The notes under the pieces: generated by a model
What the model saw: only the letters and a program-made list of their open reading frames with translations
What the model was told of the DNA's origin: nothing
Database searches by the model: none
Shown: in pieces, positions 1 through 7,398 of the stretch
How the letters are laid out: each line of letters begins with the position of its first letter
How positions within the stretch are numbered: the stretch's first letter is position 1
Program-made: the position numbers and the translations under genes
Source: an uncultured Ruminobacter sp.
Lineage (GTDB): Bacteria; Pseudomonadota; Gammaproteobacteria; Enterobacterales; Succinivibrionaceae
Reading direction: 5' to 3'
NCBI GenBank assembly: GCA_900767005.1
Contig: CAAFXL010000172.1
Span: forward strand, 1-34,865
Length of the DNA stretch: 34,865 nucleotides

Positions 1-279
1 ACACTAGAATATAAGAAGAATTTTGTTATAGATTTTCTTAGAGCTAAATCCAAGGAACCAGAACTAAGTGTTGCTAGATTTATAAAAGAATCAGGCATAG
101 AACTTTCTGAAAGTGTTGGTTATAAATGGGTTAAGCTTTTATCAGAAGAAGTAAGAGCTGAGATTAAAATGTCCGTTAATGAAGTAGAAGGAAAGGTTGG
201 TTCTGATGCCAATAATTTATCATTATCAAACAAGGGTAAAGAACAACGGCATAGTGCCTCAGTATTATGTGGAGGGTAA
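1..279 (+). pseudogene. partial transposase-like ORF, 3' end replaced
   Basis: Frame 1 is open from the window edge to a TAA at 277-279. The first 75 or so residues read like a small helix-turn-helix protein of the kind found at the N-terminus of insertion-sequence transposases: a segment around SVARFIKESGIELSES, then YKWVKLL. Base composition is AT-rich, like the chromosomal genes. From about base 230-240 the DNA becomes the GC-richer recombinase sequence read in another frame, so the last dozen codons are probably not native and the ORF is truncated by a DNA junction. The 5' end lies outside the window. The transposase assignment rests only on the look of the helix-turn-helix and is weak; another small DNA-binding protein is possible. 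Confidence 0.35.
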
Positions 280-997
280 CCACGAGCCCATTATTCCAAA
301 ACAGATCTTTCTCAAGGTGCAGGATGAACTGGTGCGCTGGATCACCTGTGTCACCGCAAACGGCAGGAAATGCGGATTCAGCAGCCGCCATGCCTTTTCC
401 CAGATTGTCTTCTGTAGCGAATGCGGAGAAAACTTCCACAGAACCCAATGGAACAACCGCGGCAAGAAATCCTTGGTATGGCGCTGTCTGACTCGACTTT
501 ATCCGAAAAAGACCGAACTCGTCTGCCATGCCAGAACCGTCAAAGAGCATGTGCTCAAGGCGGCGTGCCTCTCTGCCTTTAACGGATTCTGGAAAGAGCG
601 GGATGGTTTTCAGGAACATATGGAGCGTAACATCGAAAGACTCCTTGCGGAAAACAATCCACGCGAGGAGGAAAAACTCCGCAAACGGGAAGAAGAACTT
701 CAGCAGGAGCTCATCAGCCTGGCTGAATCTAGGAAGAATTACAGCCATGTGGTTTCAGAGCTTCAGAAGGTACGGGAAGAACAGACAGAACTTGAGAACA
801 ACCGGAACCGCCGTAGCGAAACCGTAAGCCGCATCATGGAGCTTAGAGAATTCATCAGAAGTCAGAGCGCGGAGCTCACGGAGTTTGATGAGACTCTGGT
901 TAGGCATTGGATCAGGAAAATAACCGTCCACCCCGACAGGCTGACCATCGAGTTCAAGACCGGTGACATTGTGGAAACCGGCGGAGACAATGAGTAG
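230..997 (+). pseudogene. C-terminal fragment of large serine recombinase
   Basis: The reading frame ending at TAG 995-997 matches the C-terminal part of large serine recombinases found in conjugative and mobilizable elements of Gram-positive gut bacteria. It begins with the typical stretch NNGIVPQYYVEGNHEPII, near base 236. A zinc-ribbon follows (FCSECG, then a Cys in VWRC and a Cys in ELVCHA), then a long charged coiled coil with many EE/KR/QQ pairs, and a C-terminal module ending RHWIRKITVHPDRLTIEFK. The N-terminal catalytic resolvase domain with its serine, and most of the recombinase domain, are absent, so it cannot catalyse recombination alone. The frame extends upstream to a TTG at 197, but that part belongs to the other side of the junction. 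GC content is clearly higher than in the chromosomal genes, which suggests transfer. It is a remnant unless a missing part is encoded elsewhere. Confidence 0.8.
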
Positions 998-1019
998 TTG
1001 GTATCCAAGCCGATCTTTT

Positions 1020-1078
1020 CATAAGGCTCGTCTTCATGATGAGCCTTTCTTTTTCCTGAGCTATCGAACCTTCTTTGA
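1020..1078. repeat. terminator-bearing direct repeat, copy 1
   Basis: This 59 bp segment is nearly identical to 1751-1810 in the same orientation (a handful of mismatches and one indel). It starts 22 bp after the recombinase stop. Both copies carry the hairpin GGCTCGTC-TTCAT-GATGAGCC followed by a T-rich run, and then share GAGCTATCGAA and a TTGA end. The two copies bracket the toxin-antitoxin pair. Confidence 0.8.
1023..1055 (+). terminator. intrinsic terminator after recombinase fragment
   Basis: The stem AAGGCTCGTC pairs with GATGAGCCTT (one G-T wobble) around a 5-nt TTCAT loop and is followed by a T-rich tail. It lies just downstream of the recombinase stop codon and upstream of the toxin-antitoxin promoter. 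Confidence 0.65.
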
Positions 1079-1110
1079 TTGTGAAATATACTGCAAATTC
1101 ACTACAAACT

Positions 1111-1141
1111 AATTGCAATTCACATACAACATACATACAAT
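1111..1141 (+). promoter_or_regulatory. dinJ-yafQ promoter with operator palindrome
   Basis: A -35 of TTGCAA (1113-1118) and a -10 of TACAAT (1136-1141) are separated by exactly 17 bp, 32 bp before the antitoxin start. The -35 sits inside the perfect palindrome AATTGCAATT (1111-1120). Autoregulation by the antitoxin or the toxin-antitoxin complex at a palindrome over the promoter is the rule in this family. That this palindrome is the operator is inference. Confidence 0.55.
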
Positions 1142-1172
1142 TTACTTAGAAACCACAAAAAAGGAGATTACC

Positions 1173-1454
1173 ATGACTTCATCAACAGTGAATTACAGTT
1201 TCAGGGTTGACCGCGAAATCAAACGCCAGTGCGAAGCGATGTACAATGAACTCGGTATAAATTTGGCAACCGCCTTCAATGTTTTTATGCGTCAATCTCT
1301 GAGAGCAGGAGGCTTCCCATTTAATGTCCGCCTTGAGGAACCAAATAGGGAAACAATAATGGCCATGATTGAGGCAGAAAACATAGCCAAAGATCCTGAC
1401 GCAAAGCGCTACTCTGACGTTGAAGAAGCTTTGAAGGACTTAAAAGAAGAATGA
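1173..1454 (+). CDS. dinJ: RelB/DinJ-family antitoxin
   Basis: This 93-residue protein resembles DinJ/RelB antitoxins. The N-terminal part is a ribbon-helix-helix DNA-binding segment (VNYSFRVDREIKRQCEAMYNELG, then INLATAFNVFMRQS). The acidic C-terminal tail ends SDVEEALKDLKEE and would wrap the toxin. The start is the ATG at 1173 because an AGGAG ribosome site precedes it at normal distance and the family N-terminus begins there; the frame continues upstream to 1113 but without a ribosome site. The stop overlaps the toxin start by four bases (ATGA), so translation is probably coupled. It should neutralise YafQ and repress its own operon. Composition is somewhat more GC-rich than the chromosomal genes, in line with the accessory setting. 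Confidence 0.88.
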   Translation: MTSSTVNYSFRVDREIKRQCEAMYNELGINLATAFNVFMRQSLRAGGFPFNVRLEEPNRETIMAMIEAENIAKDPDAKRYSDVEEALKDLKEE

Positions 1455-1735
1455 GTAAATACGATGTTGCATGGACCGGTCAATTTAAAAAAGACTACAA
1501 ATTAGCCAGGAAAAGAAATCTGAGAATAGAACTTCTTGATGAGATAATTCGAAAGCTGTCCAGAGGCGAAGCTCTTCCACAAGAAAACAGAGATCATGCG
1601 TTGTCAGGAAACTGGTCAGGATATCGTGAATGTCATGTTCAACCAGACTGGCTTCTAATCTACCGCATTGAAGAAGGTCTGCTGATACTGACTCTTACCA
1701 GAACTGGCACACACAGTGACCTGTTTGGCAAGTAA
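1451..1735 (+). CDS. yafQ: YafQ-family mRNA interferase toxin
   Basis: This 94-residue protein is a close match in pattern to YafQ, a RelE-superfamily ribosome-dependent endoribonuclease that cuts mRNA in the A site. The C-terminal half carries the family signature NRDHALSGNW, GYRECHVQPDWLLIYR, then TRTGTHSDLFG. The catalytic set of E. coli YafQ (His50, His63, Asp67, His87) has counterparts at His49, His62, Asp66 and His88, so the toxin looks intact. It overlaps the antitoxin stop by four bases. A terminator-bearing repeat begins 15 bp after its stop. The pair probably acts as a plasmid- or island-type addiction or growth-control module. Confidence 0.9.
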   Translation: MSKYDVAWTGQFKKDYKLARKRNLRIELLDEIIRKLSRGEALPQENRDHALSGNWSGYRECHVQPDWLLIYRIEEGLLILTLTRTGTHSDLFGK

Positions 1736-1750
1736 GCCTATATTCAATAA

Positions 1751-1810
1751 CATAGGGCTCGTCTTCATGATGAGCCTTTTTATTTTTCCGAGCTATCGAA
1801 ACTTCCTTGA
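1751..1810. repeat. terminator-bearing direct repeat, copy 2
   Basis: Second copy of the repeat at 1020-1078, same orientation. It contains the identical core GCTCGTCTTCATGATGAGCC, a T-rich run, GAGCTATCGAA and a final TTGA. Outside these limits the two flanks differ. Confidence 0.8.
1754..1787 (+). terminator. intrinsic terminator after yafQ
   Basis: The stem GGCTCGTC/GATGAGCC with loop TTCAT is followed by CTTTTTATTTTT. It ends the toxin-antitoxin transcript. Confidence 0.7.
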
Positions 1811-2105
1811 CTTACCGCTGTTCTGCCCTTCATTCCGCTCAAAAATCAGCCGATTTTGACATATCAACCGAAGTCACAACCCCAAAGTTGTGTTGGGAAC
1901 ACGTCATAATTACCACAGTCTTAAGTGTGTTAACCTCGAGTGTTCGGATTGCACACTGGTAAATTTTGATTACATTTTAGCCAAAAGTGTCTCTGTTGAT
2001 ATGTTCCCCTATACGTGTATGTTGTAACGGGATACAGACACCAGGTCTTTTAAACACCCTGCTAATCCCTCGTAAAGCCTTATAAATCAAGGGTTTGCAA
2101 GGGTG
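1811..2105. other. non-coding stretch rich in inverted repeats
   Basis: No convincing gene is seen. Several dyads stand close together: AAAATC/GATTTT (1842-1857, 4-nt spacer), CACAAC/GTTGTG (1875-1892, 6-nt spacer), AGTGTG/CACACT (1924-1957), ACATATCAAC near 1858 with its inverse near 1996, and AACACCCT (2053-2060) with AGGGTGTT (2100-2107), which encloses GCCTT-N7-AAGG. The density of dyads would fit a mobile-element end, a recombination site or an origin of transfer, but none is identified. Confidence 0.4.
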
Positions 2106-2107
2106 TT
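2053..2107 (-). terminator. long inverted repeat at rlmD 3' end; terminator or attachment site
   Basis: Perfect 8-bp arms AACACCCT and AGGGTGTT end inside the rlmD stop codon. Further partial pairing (ATCCCT with AGGGTT) and an inner GCCTT-N7-AAGG lie between them. Read on the minus strand the stem is followed by TTTAAAAG, so it could end rlmD transcription. The inner short arms with a 7-bp spacer also resemble a tyrosine-recombinase crossover site. The sequence does not decide between these. Confidence 0.35.
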
Positions 2108-3467
2108 ACTTTCGAGACATGAGAACTACCGTCTCGACGTGACTTGTTCTAGGGAACATATCAAATACGCTCCATTTCTTAATCTCATAACCAGATTTTA
2201 AAAGGACATCTAAATCACGCACCATGGTTAAAGGATTACATGAAACATAAACAAGATCTTTAATTTTTCTCTTAGCTATAAAATTAACAACCTTAAAAGC
2301 CCCTTCTCGACCTGGGTCTAATAATAACTTAGTAATATTAGATTTTGCCCAAATAGTTTTCTCAAAATCTTCATCAAGATTGTGAACGCAGAATTGAAGA
2401 TTATCTAAAGAATTTAATTTTGCATTTAATTCTCCAGCTTTAACCATGTCCCAAACGCCTTCTACCGCATAAACATGCTTAGCAATCTTGGCCATAGGTA
2501 ATGAGAAATTACCCACACCGCAGTATAGGTCTAATACTTCATCATCATTATTTAGGTCTAAGTATGATAAAGCCTTATGCACTAGACGCTTATTCATTTC
2601 CTCATTAATCTGCACAAAATCATTTGGTAGGAAATAAATCTTTAAACCATCAATTTCATAATAAGGTTTTGGGTTACCCTCTAATAACTCTTCATTAAGA
2701 ACTTTGATTTCATCATGATCTTCAAGTTCTTCCTTACCTCTTTTATAGTGAGTTAGAACATAAGCAATTACTGAATGTTCATTAGCAAAATTTTTAATTA
2801 ACTCTAGATCTTGACTTGGAAGTTCTGCAATTACTCTAAATAAAATTACAGGCTTAGGATTTGCCTTTACTAATTCAATATGACCTATAAGTTTGAAATT
2901 TGAAAATTTTCCATAAAGTTTTCTTAAAGGTTCAATTAAATCACTTAAAAATGGAATTAAAACAAGACAAGAATTAACTTCAACAATCTTCTTACCAAAC
3001 TCTTCCCTAAAGCCTAAATGATATTCTTTTCTATCTGCCTGAATTGATAAACGACAAACTCGTCTGTATCCTGATTCATCCATCACAACAGTTTCATCAG
3101 GCTCAAATATATCAATCTTTAAAAGTTTCTTAAAAGCTCGCTTTATGCCGTTAACTTTAGCCTCAAGTTCCTTTTCAATACTTACATGTTGTAAAGAACA
3201 ACCGCCACATTTATCATAATTTTCACATAGAGGCTTTACGCGGTCATCAGATCTTTTTTTAACACTAATAAGCTCAGCATTACCGATATCTTTTTTTAAA
3301 TCAATTGTTCTAACAACTACTTCTTCTCCAGGCAAAGCTCCTTGCACAAACCAAGTTACATTATTTAAACGTGCAACTCCTCGCCCCTTCATGTCAATAT
3401 CAGTAATATTTAATGAAAAATGTTTAGTTGAAACTTCTTTTGGCTTAGGTTTAAAAAAATGAACCAT
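2106..3467 (-). CDS. rlmD: 23S rRNA (uracil-1939-C5) methyltransferase RlmD
   Basis: RlmD (RumA) methylates U1939 of 23S rRNA with S-adenosylmethionine. The 453-residue protein has an N-terminal TRAM RNA-binding domain (about 15-70). Iron-sulfur cysteines lie at Cys81, Cys87, Cys90 (CENYDKCGGC) and probably Cys167. The SAM-binding motif is LDLYCGVGNF, followed by the LLLDPGREGA motif and catalytic Cys410 in YVSCNP. The length is near that of E. coli RlmD (433). It is divergent from barA, as in E. coli, where relA lies on the other side; here that side is the accessory island. The conserved 3' end (SHVETVVLM) resembles the rumA 3' end used as an integration site by some streptococcal conjugative elements. 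Confidence 0.93.
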   Translation of the reverse strand: MVHFFKPKPKEVSTKHFSLNITDIDMKGRGVARLNNVTWFVQGALPGEEVVVRTIDLKKDIGNAELISVKKRSDDRVKPLCENYDKCGGCSLQHVSIEKELEAKVNGIKRAFKKLLKIDIFEPDETVVMDESGYRRVCRLSIQADRKEYHLGFREEFGKKIVEVNSCLVLIPFLSDLIEPLRKLYGKFSNFKLIGHIELVKANPKPVILFRVIAELPSQDLELIKNFANEHSVIAYVLTHYKRGKEELEDHDEIKVLNEELLEGNPKPYYEIDGLKIYFLPNDFVQINEEMNKRLVHKALSYLDLNNDDEVLDLYCGVGNFSLPMAKIAKHVYAVEGVWDMVKAGELNAKLNSLDNLQFCVHNLDEDFEKTIWAKSNITKLLLDPGREGAFKVVNFIAKRKIKDLVYVSCNPLTMVRDLDVLLKSGYEIKKWSVFDMFPRTSHVETVVLMSRK

Positions 3468-3607
3468 AAAAATTCTCTTAAGAATGCTATAAAGTAAAAA
3501 AGGAAATAATACTATTAGATTAGACTTTTTGAATTTCTCATCAAAAAAATCTTAAATTTTGTTATATTATATACCAAATATTGTTTTTTAGCAGATTAGA
3601 GAAAAGC

Positions 3608-6556
3608 ATGCATAACCCTGGATTAAAAACTCGTATTATTTTATATTCTATTATTCCGACTGGTCTTATTGCCTTATTCATGATCGGATTTTTTTCCGCA
3701 AAAAATTACACCAATCTAAATGAAACTTTAATATCTCGTGCTAAAAATATTATTTATCCGCTTAGTACTAATGCAAGCTTTGCCATTACCCAACAAAATA
3801 TTAATCTTCTTCAGGGGCTTGTTAATGAAACATTTCAAAATAATTCCCGAAATATTTTAGGAATTGCTGTTTTTGATCCAAGTAACCGCATGTTAGTAAC
3901 ATCTTCAATAATTGAAGAAAATAATATGCTTGCTGTAAACACTAAAGAAAATGAATTTATTAATCCATCTGAAAGTGTAGAATTTACCTCTGATGGCATT
4001 ATTATGCGTATGCCGATATATGCCTATAATAATGAAAGTTTACTTACTCTTTATGGTTCATCAACTAGTATTGATAGTAAAGAATTTAATAATAATGAAA
4101 AACCTTTATATCTAAACCCCAAGCTTTCTTATCCAAGAGCCGTAATTGGTTACGTAAGTATTTATTACTTAAAAGGTCAATTAAAAATTGATAGCTATGC
4201 TGACCTTGTATATTCAATTATCCTTGCTCTATTAGGTCTTACTATTGCTTTCTTATTTGGTATTAGCCTAATAAGAATGATCATTATTCCAATTAATAAA
4301 ATTAGCTCTGTGATTCATGAAATTCGCGATGGTAACTCCAACGTAAAAGTTAATGGAGTTATGCTTGGGGAACTTGAAAGATTACGTACCTACATTAATG
4401 CGATGTCTTATAAATTCTCAGAAATTCATAACCAAATGCAATTTAATGTTGATACCGCAACTAATGACTTAAAAGATTGCATGGATAAGCTTCATGAACA
4501 TGAACATCTACTAGAAATAGCAAAAAATGATGCCGAAGAAAGTGCTAAGATAAAAAATGAGTTTTTAGCTAATATGTCTCATGAACTTAGAACCCCACTA
4601 AATGGTATTATTGGTTTTACAAGACAACTTTATAAAACTTGTCATGATAAACAAGAAGAAGAATATTTAAATACTATTGAACGAAGTGCTCAGAATCTAT
4701 TAAGCATCGTAAATAACATTCTTGACTTTACAAAACTTGAATCCCAAAAACTTACCCTTGAATCAATTCCATTCTCTTTAAGAAGAGTGTGTTTTGATAT
4801 GATTAACCTTCTTTCCCCTACAGCTCATAATAAAGGGATAGAATTAACTGTTACCATTTCCCCAAAGGTTCACGATTCAATTATCGGGGATCCGATGCGA
4901 ATTGGACAAATTCTTACCAACTTAGTTGGTAATGCCTTAAAATTTACCAAGCAAGGTAACGTATCACTTGAAGTATCATTAAACGATCACTTTAATATTT
5001 CAAGAAATAAACTAGATTTAATTTTTGTGGTAAAAGATACTGGTATTGGTATTAGTAAAGAACAAAAAGATCAACTATTCTCTGCCTTTACCCAAGCTGA
5101 TACCTCAATTACCCGTAAATATGGCGGTACTGGTCTTGGTCTTGTAATTACTAAACACCTTATTGAACAAATGGATGGTCATATTGAACTTGACTCAACC
5201 TTTGGTCAAGGCACCACCGTATCATTTAACATTGTCGTAAATAAGACAATTACCCAAATTGAACAACGTAATCCAAAGGTTACCGAATTACGCAATAAGC
5301 GAATTGCGGTAGTTGAAAATAATACTTGGGTTAGAAACTCTCTATGTACAATTTTATCTGAATGGGAAATTGAATGTATTCCAATGTCAAATCTTCACCT
5401 AATTAATACAGTTGGGGATAATACTTTAGATTACATCATTATTGGTCTACAAAAGAACTTTGACTTTAACCAATTCATGGTTGCCTTTTCTGCAATAAAA
5501 AATCAAAAAATTAAGAAGATTATTATTGCGTTAAATTCACTTGACCCTGATCCAAGATTACTTGAATTATCTGACCTAATTTGTACTATTCCAAAGCCAG
5601 TTCTTCCTAACAAGCTTTTAGAAGCAATTATTAATGATGATTATTTAATTAATCAAAGAAAAACCCTCTTAGATAATAAAGATAAGACCGTACCTGCTCA
5701 GTTACAAAATCTTACTGAGAATGTAGCCTCTAAGATTTTAAATAAAAAGCTTATTAAGGCTTCAATTCTAGCAGTTGATGATAATGATGCTAACTTACTG
5801 CTAATTAAATCCCTACTATCAGATATGGTAACTGAAGTATTTACTGCAAGTAGTGGTCACGAAGCCATTGAACAATGTTTACATTCTGAATTTGATTTAA
5901 TTTTTATGGATATTCAGATGCCTAACCTCGATGGCGTTGCTACCATGAAAGCGATTAGACAAAACGCAACTAATGCTAAAACTCCAATTATTGCCGTTAC
6001 TGCATTAGTTATTGCTTCAGAACAAGCTAAATTTATTTCAGAAGGCATGAATGAGGTTCTAGCAAAACCTCTTGATGAAAATGAACTAAAAAATATTGTT
6101 AAAAAATATTGTTCACATGAAGAACCTAAAAAAGAAGCACAAGTTTTAGAAAATAAATCTAATGAGGAAACATCATCAAAAACCCCAACAGAAAATAAAA
6201 CTAATCCAACCTCCATTTGGAATAAGGAATTAATCTTAAAGCAATGTGCTAATAAAAAAGATTTAGCAATTGATATGATAAAGATGTTTGCTTCAACAAT
6301 TCCTGATATTAAGAAAACTATTGATGAACGCGAAAAAATTGAACCCAAGAAACTAACAGCTGCCATTCATAAATTTGCAGGTGGTTCAGTCTATTGCGGC
6401 ATTAAAGCGATAAAGGAAATTTCAAATATAATCGAAAGTGAAATTAAGAATGGCACTCAAGTAAGTGACCTAGAACCTGAGTTCTTAGAATTAAGTGACT
6501 TAATTGAGAATGCTGAAAATAATTACCAAGAATGGTTAAAAGAATTAAATAATTAA
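3608..6556 (+). CDS. barA: hybrid sensor histidine kinase BarA
   Basis: BarA is the tripartite kinase that phosphorylates UvrY and so controls the Csr carbon-storage system. The 982-residue protein has an N-terminal membrane helix (about 11-31), a periplasmic segment, a second helix (about 200-222) and a HAMP linker. The kinase domain carries phospho-acceptor His325 in NMSHELRTPLNGIIGF, and the ATPase domain has GDPMRIGQILTNLVGNA, DTGIGI and GGTGLGL. A receiver with Asp768 (FMDIQMP) and an HPt domain with His921 (AAIHKFAGGS) follow. A degenerate receiver-like domain without the phosphorylated Asp lies at about 557-677. The frame reaches up to a TTG at 3581, but the ATG at 3608 matches the E. 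coli N-terminus (short basic stretch, then helix). UvrY is not in the window. Confidence 0.92.
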   Translation: MHNPGLKTRIILYSIIPTGLIALFMIGFFSAKNYTNLNETLISRAKNIIYPLSTNASFAITQQNINLLQGLVNETFQNNSRNILGIAVFDPSNRMLVTSSIIEENNMLAVNTKENEFINPSESVEFTSDGIIMRMPIYAYNNESLLTLYGSSTSIDSKEFNNNEKPLYLNPKLSYPRAVIGYVSIYYLKGQLKIDSYADLVYSIILALLGLTIAFLFGISLIRMIIIPINKISSVIHEIRDGNSNVKVNGVMLGELERLRTYINAMSYKFSEIHNQMQFNVDTATNDLKDCMDKLHEHEHLLEIAKNDAEESAKIKNEFLANMSHELRTPLNGIIGFTRQLYKTCHDKQEEEYLNTIERSAQNLLSIVNNILDFTKLESQKLTLESIPFSLRRVCFDMINLLSPTAHNKGIELTVTISPKVHDSIIGDPMRIGQILTNLVGNALKFTKQGNVSLEVSLNDHFNISRNKLDLIFVVKDTGIGISKEQKDQLFSAFTQADTSITRKYGGTGLGLVITKHLIEQMDGHIELDSTFGQGTTVSFNIVVNKTITQIEQRNPKVTELRNKRIAVVENNTWVRNSLCTILSEWEIECIPMSNLHLINTVGDNTLDYIIIGLQKNFDFNQFMVAFSAIKNQKIKKIIIALNSLDPDPRLLELSDLICTIPKPVLPNKLLEAIINDDYLINQRKTLLDNKDKTVPAQLQNLTENVASKILNKKLIKASILAVDDNDANLLLIKSLLSDMVTEVFTASSGHEAIEQCLHSEFDLIFMDIQMPNLDGVATMKAIRQNATNAKTPIIAVTALVIASEQAKFISEGMNEVLAKPLDENELKNIVKKYCSHEEPKKEAQVLENKSNEETSSKTPTENKTNPTSIWNKELILKQCANKKDLAIDMIKMFASTIPDIKKTIDEREKIEPKKLTAAIHKFAGGSVYCGIKAIKEISNIIESEIKNGTQVSDLEPEFLELSDLIENAENNYQEWLKELNN

Positions 6557-6563
6557 CCATGAA

Positions 6564-6590
6564 AAAAGGGGATTTAAAATCCCCTTTTCT
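6564..6590. terminator. intrinsic terminator between barA and yczE-like gene
   Basis: The stem AAAAGGGGAT/ATCCCCTTTT with a 5-nt loop is flanked by A's on one side and T's on the other. It can serve both barA (+) and the converging minus-strand gene. Confidence 0.85.
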
Positions 6591-6615
6591 ATTAGCTTCT
6601 TACTTTATTGATTAG

Positions 6616-7281
6616 TTAATTGGTAGCTACTTGATTTACTCCAAGGAAATGATTGATTGGTTCTTCAAGGAACTTATGAACTAAACCAATAAATTTACCC
6701 ACAAAAATCACACTTACAAAAGTACCAATACCAACTGCAGTAATGCCACCTAAGAAGATTAAAGTTATTAACATTGATAATAAAGCAAAGCTCATATCAA
6801 AGATAATCTTAGAGTTTGGAATACTAAAACCAAATTTTTGGTGAATTACTACAAAAACCCCATCAGCAGGAAGATTTACTAAACGACCCTTTAAGTATAG
6901 GTATACCCCAAAGCCAATACAGATAATACTTAAAATTAGATAAATAGACTGTTCAACTAAAGATGAAGGATTAAGGTCACTAATCATAAGCATTAATTTT
7001 TCAGCAACAAAAACATAACCACCAAATAAAATACTAGTAAAGATTTGAGTTATGTTAATCCACTTATATTTCTTTCTTAACATTATGATCTGTAGAGCAA
7101 TGCAAAATAACATACTATACATTGAACAAGCACCTAATGTAATGCCAGTTGTTTGACTTAGTGCTAGAGGAACTGCACCAATAGGAGATGCACCAAGATT
7201 ACATCTAGCTGAAAATACTACGCCAATACTAAGAATAAACAAACCTAAAGCATAAACAAAAAGACGCTTAAATATTTGCAT
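6616..7281 (-). CDS. YczE/YitT-type integral membrane protein
   Basis: This 221-residue protein has about five to six hydrophobic helices and belongs in appearance to the YczE/YyaS group of membrane proteins. The N-terminal segment with RCNLGASPIGAVPLALS is characteristic. In the middle, GRLVNLPADGVFVVIHQKFG has the conserved glycine/asparagine pattern seen after the third or fourth helix. Function in this family is not established; roles in transport or in export of small molecules have been suggested for relatives. The ATG at 7281 is preceded by a strong AGGAGG site. It stands alone between barA and pdxJ, at the place where acpS follows pdxJ in E. coli. Confidence 0.7.
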   Translation of the reverse strand: MQIFKRLFVYALGLFILSIGVVFSARCNLGASPIGAVPLALSQTTGITLGACSMYSMLFCIALQIIMLRKKYKWINITQIFTSILFGGYVFVAEKLMLMISDLNPSSLVEQSIYLILSIICIGFGVYLYLKGRLVNLPADGVFVVIHQKFGFSIPNSKIIFDMSFALLSMLITLIFLGGITAVGIGTFVSVIFVGKFIGLVHKFLEEPINHFLGVNQVATN

Positions 7282-7342
7282 ATATCCTCCTTAAACAGTG
7301 AATTTATTGTAAGGATAATTGTGATCAAAATCAACATTTTAA

Positions 7343-7376
7343 ATAAAAAAAAAATCCCCTAAAAACTTAGAGGATT
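7343..7376 (-). terminator. intrinsic terminator after pdxJ
   Basis: Read on the minus strand, AATCCTCTAA pairs with TTAGGGGATT (one wobble) around a 4-nt loop and is followed by ten T's. It ends the rpoE-to-pdxJ gene series. Confidence 0.85.
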
Positions 7377-7398
7377 TAGCTTCTTTTATAAATTAATA

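Noticed and set aside
176..748. Long minus-strand open frame opposite the recombinase fragment
   Set aside because: It lies antisense to a recognisable recombinase frame, has no family features and arises from GC-rich codon structure.
1020..1810. Terminator repeats as integron attC sites
   Set aside because: They lack the short conserved core ends and the long imperfect symmetry of attC sites, and no integrase of that type is near. The simple T-tailed hairpin explains the core better.
5914..6366. Minus-strand frame inside barA
   Set aside because: It is antisense to the receiver and HPt domains of BarA and has no ribosome site or known motif.
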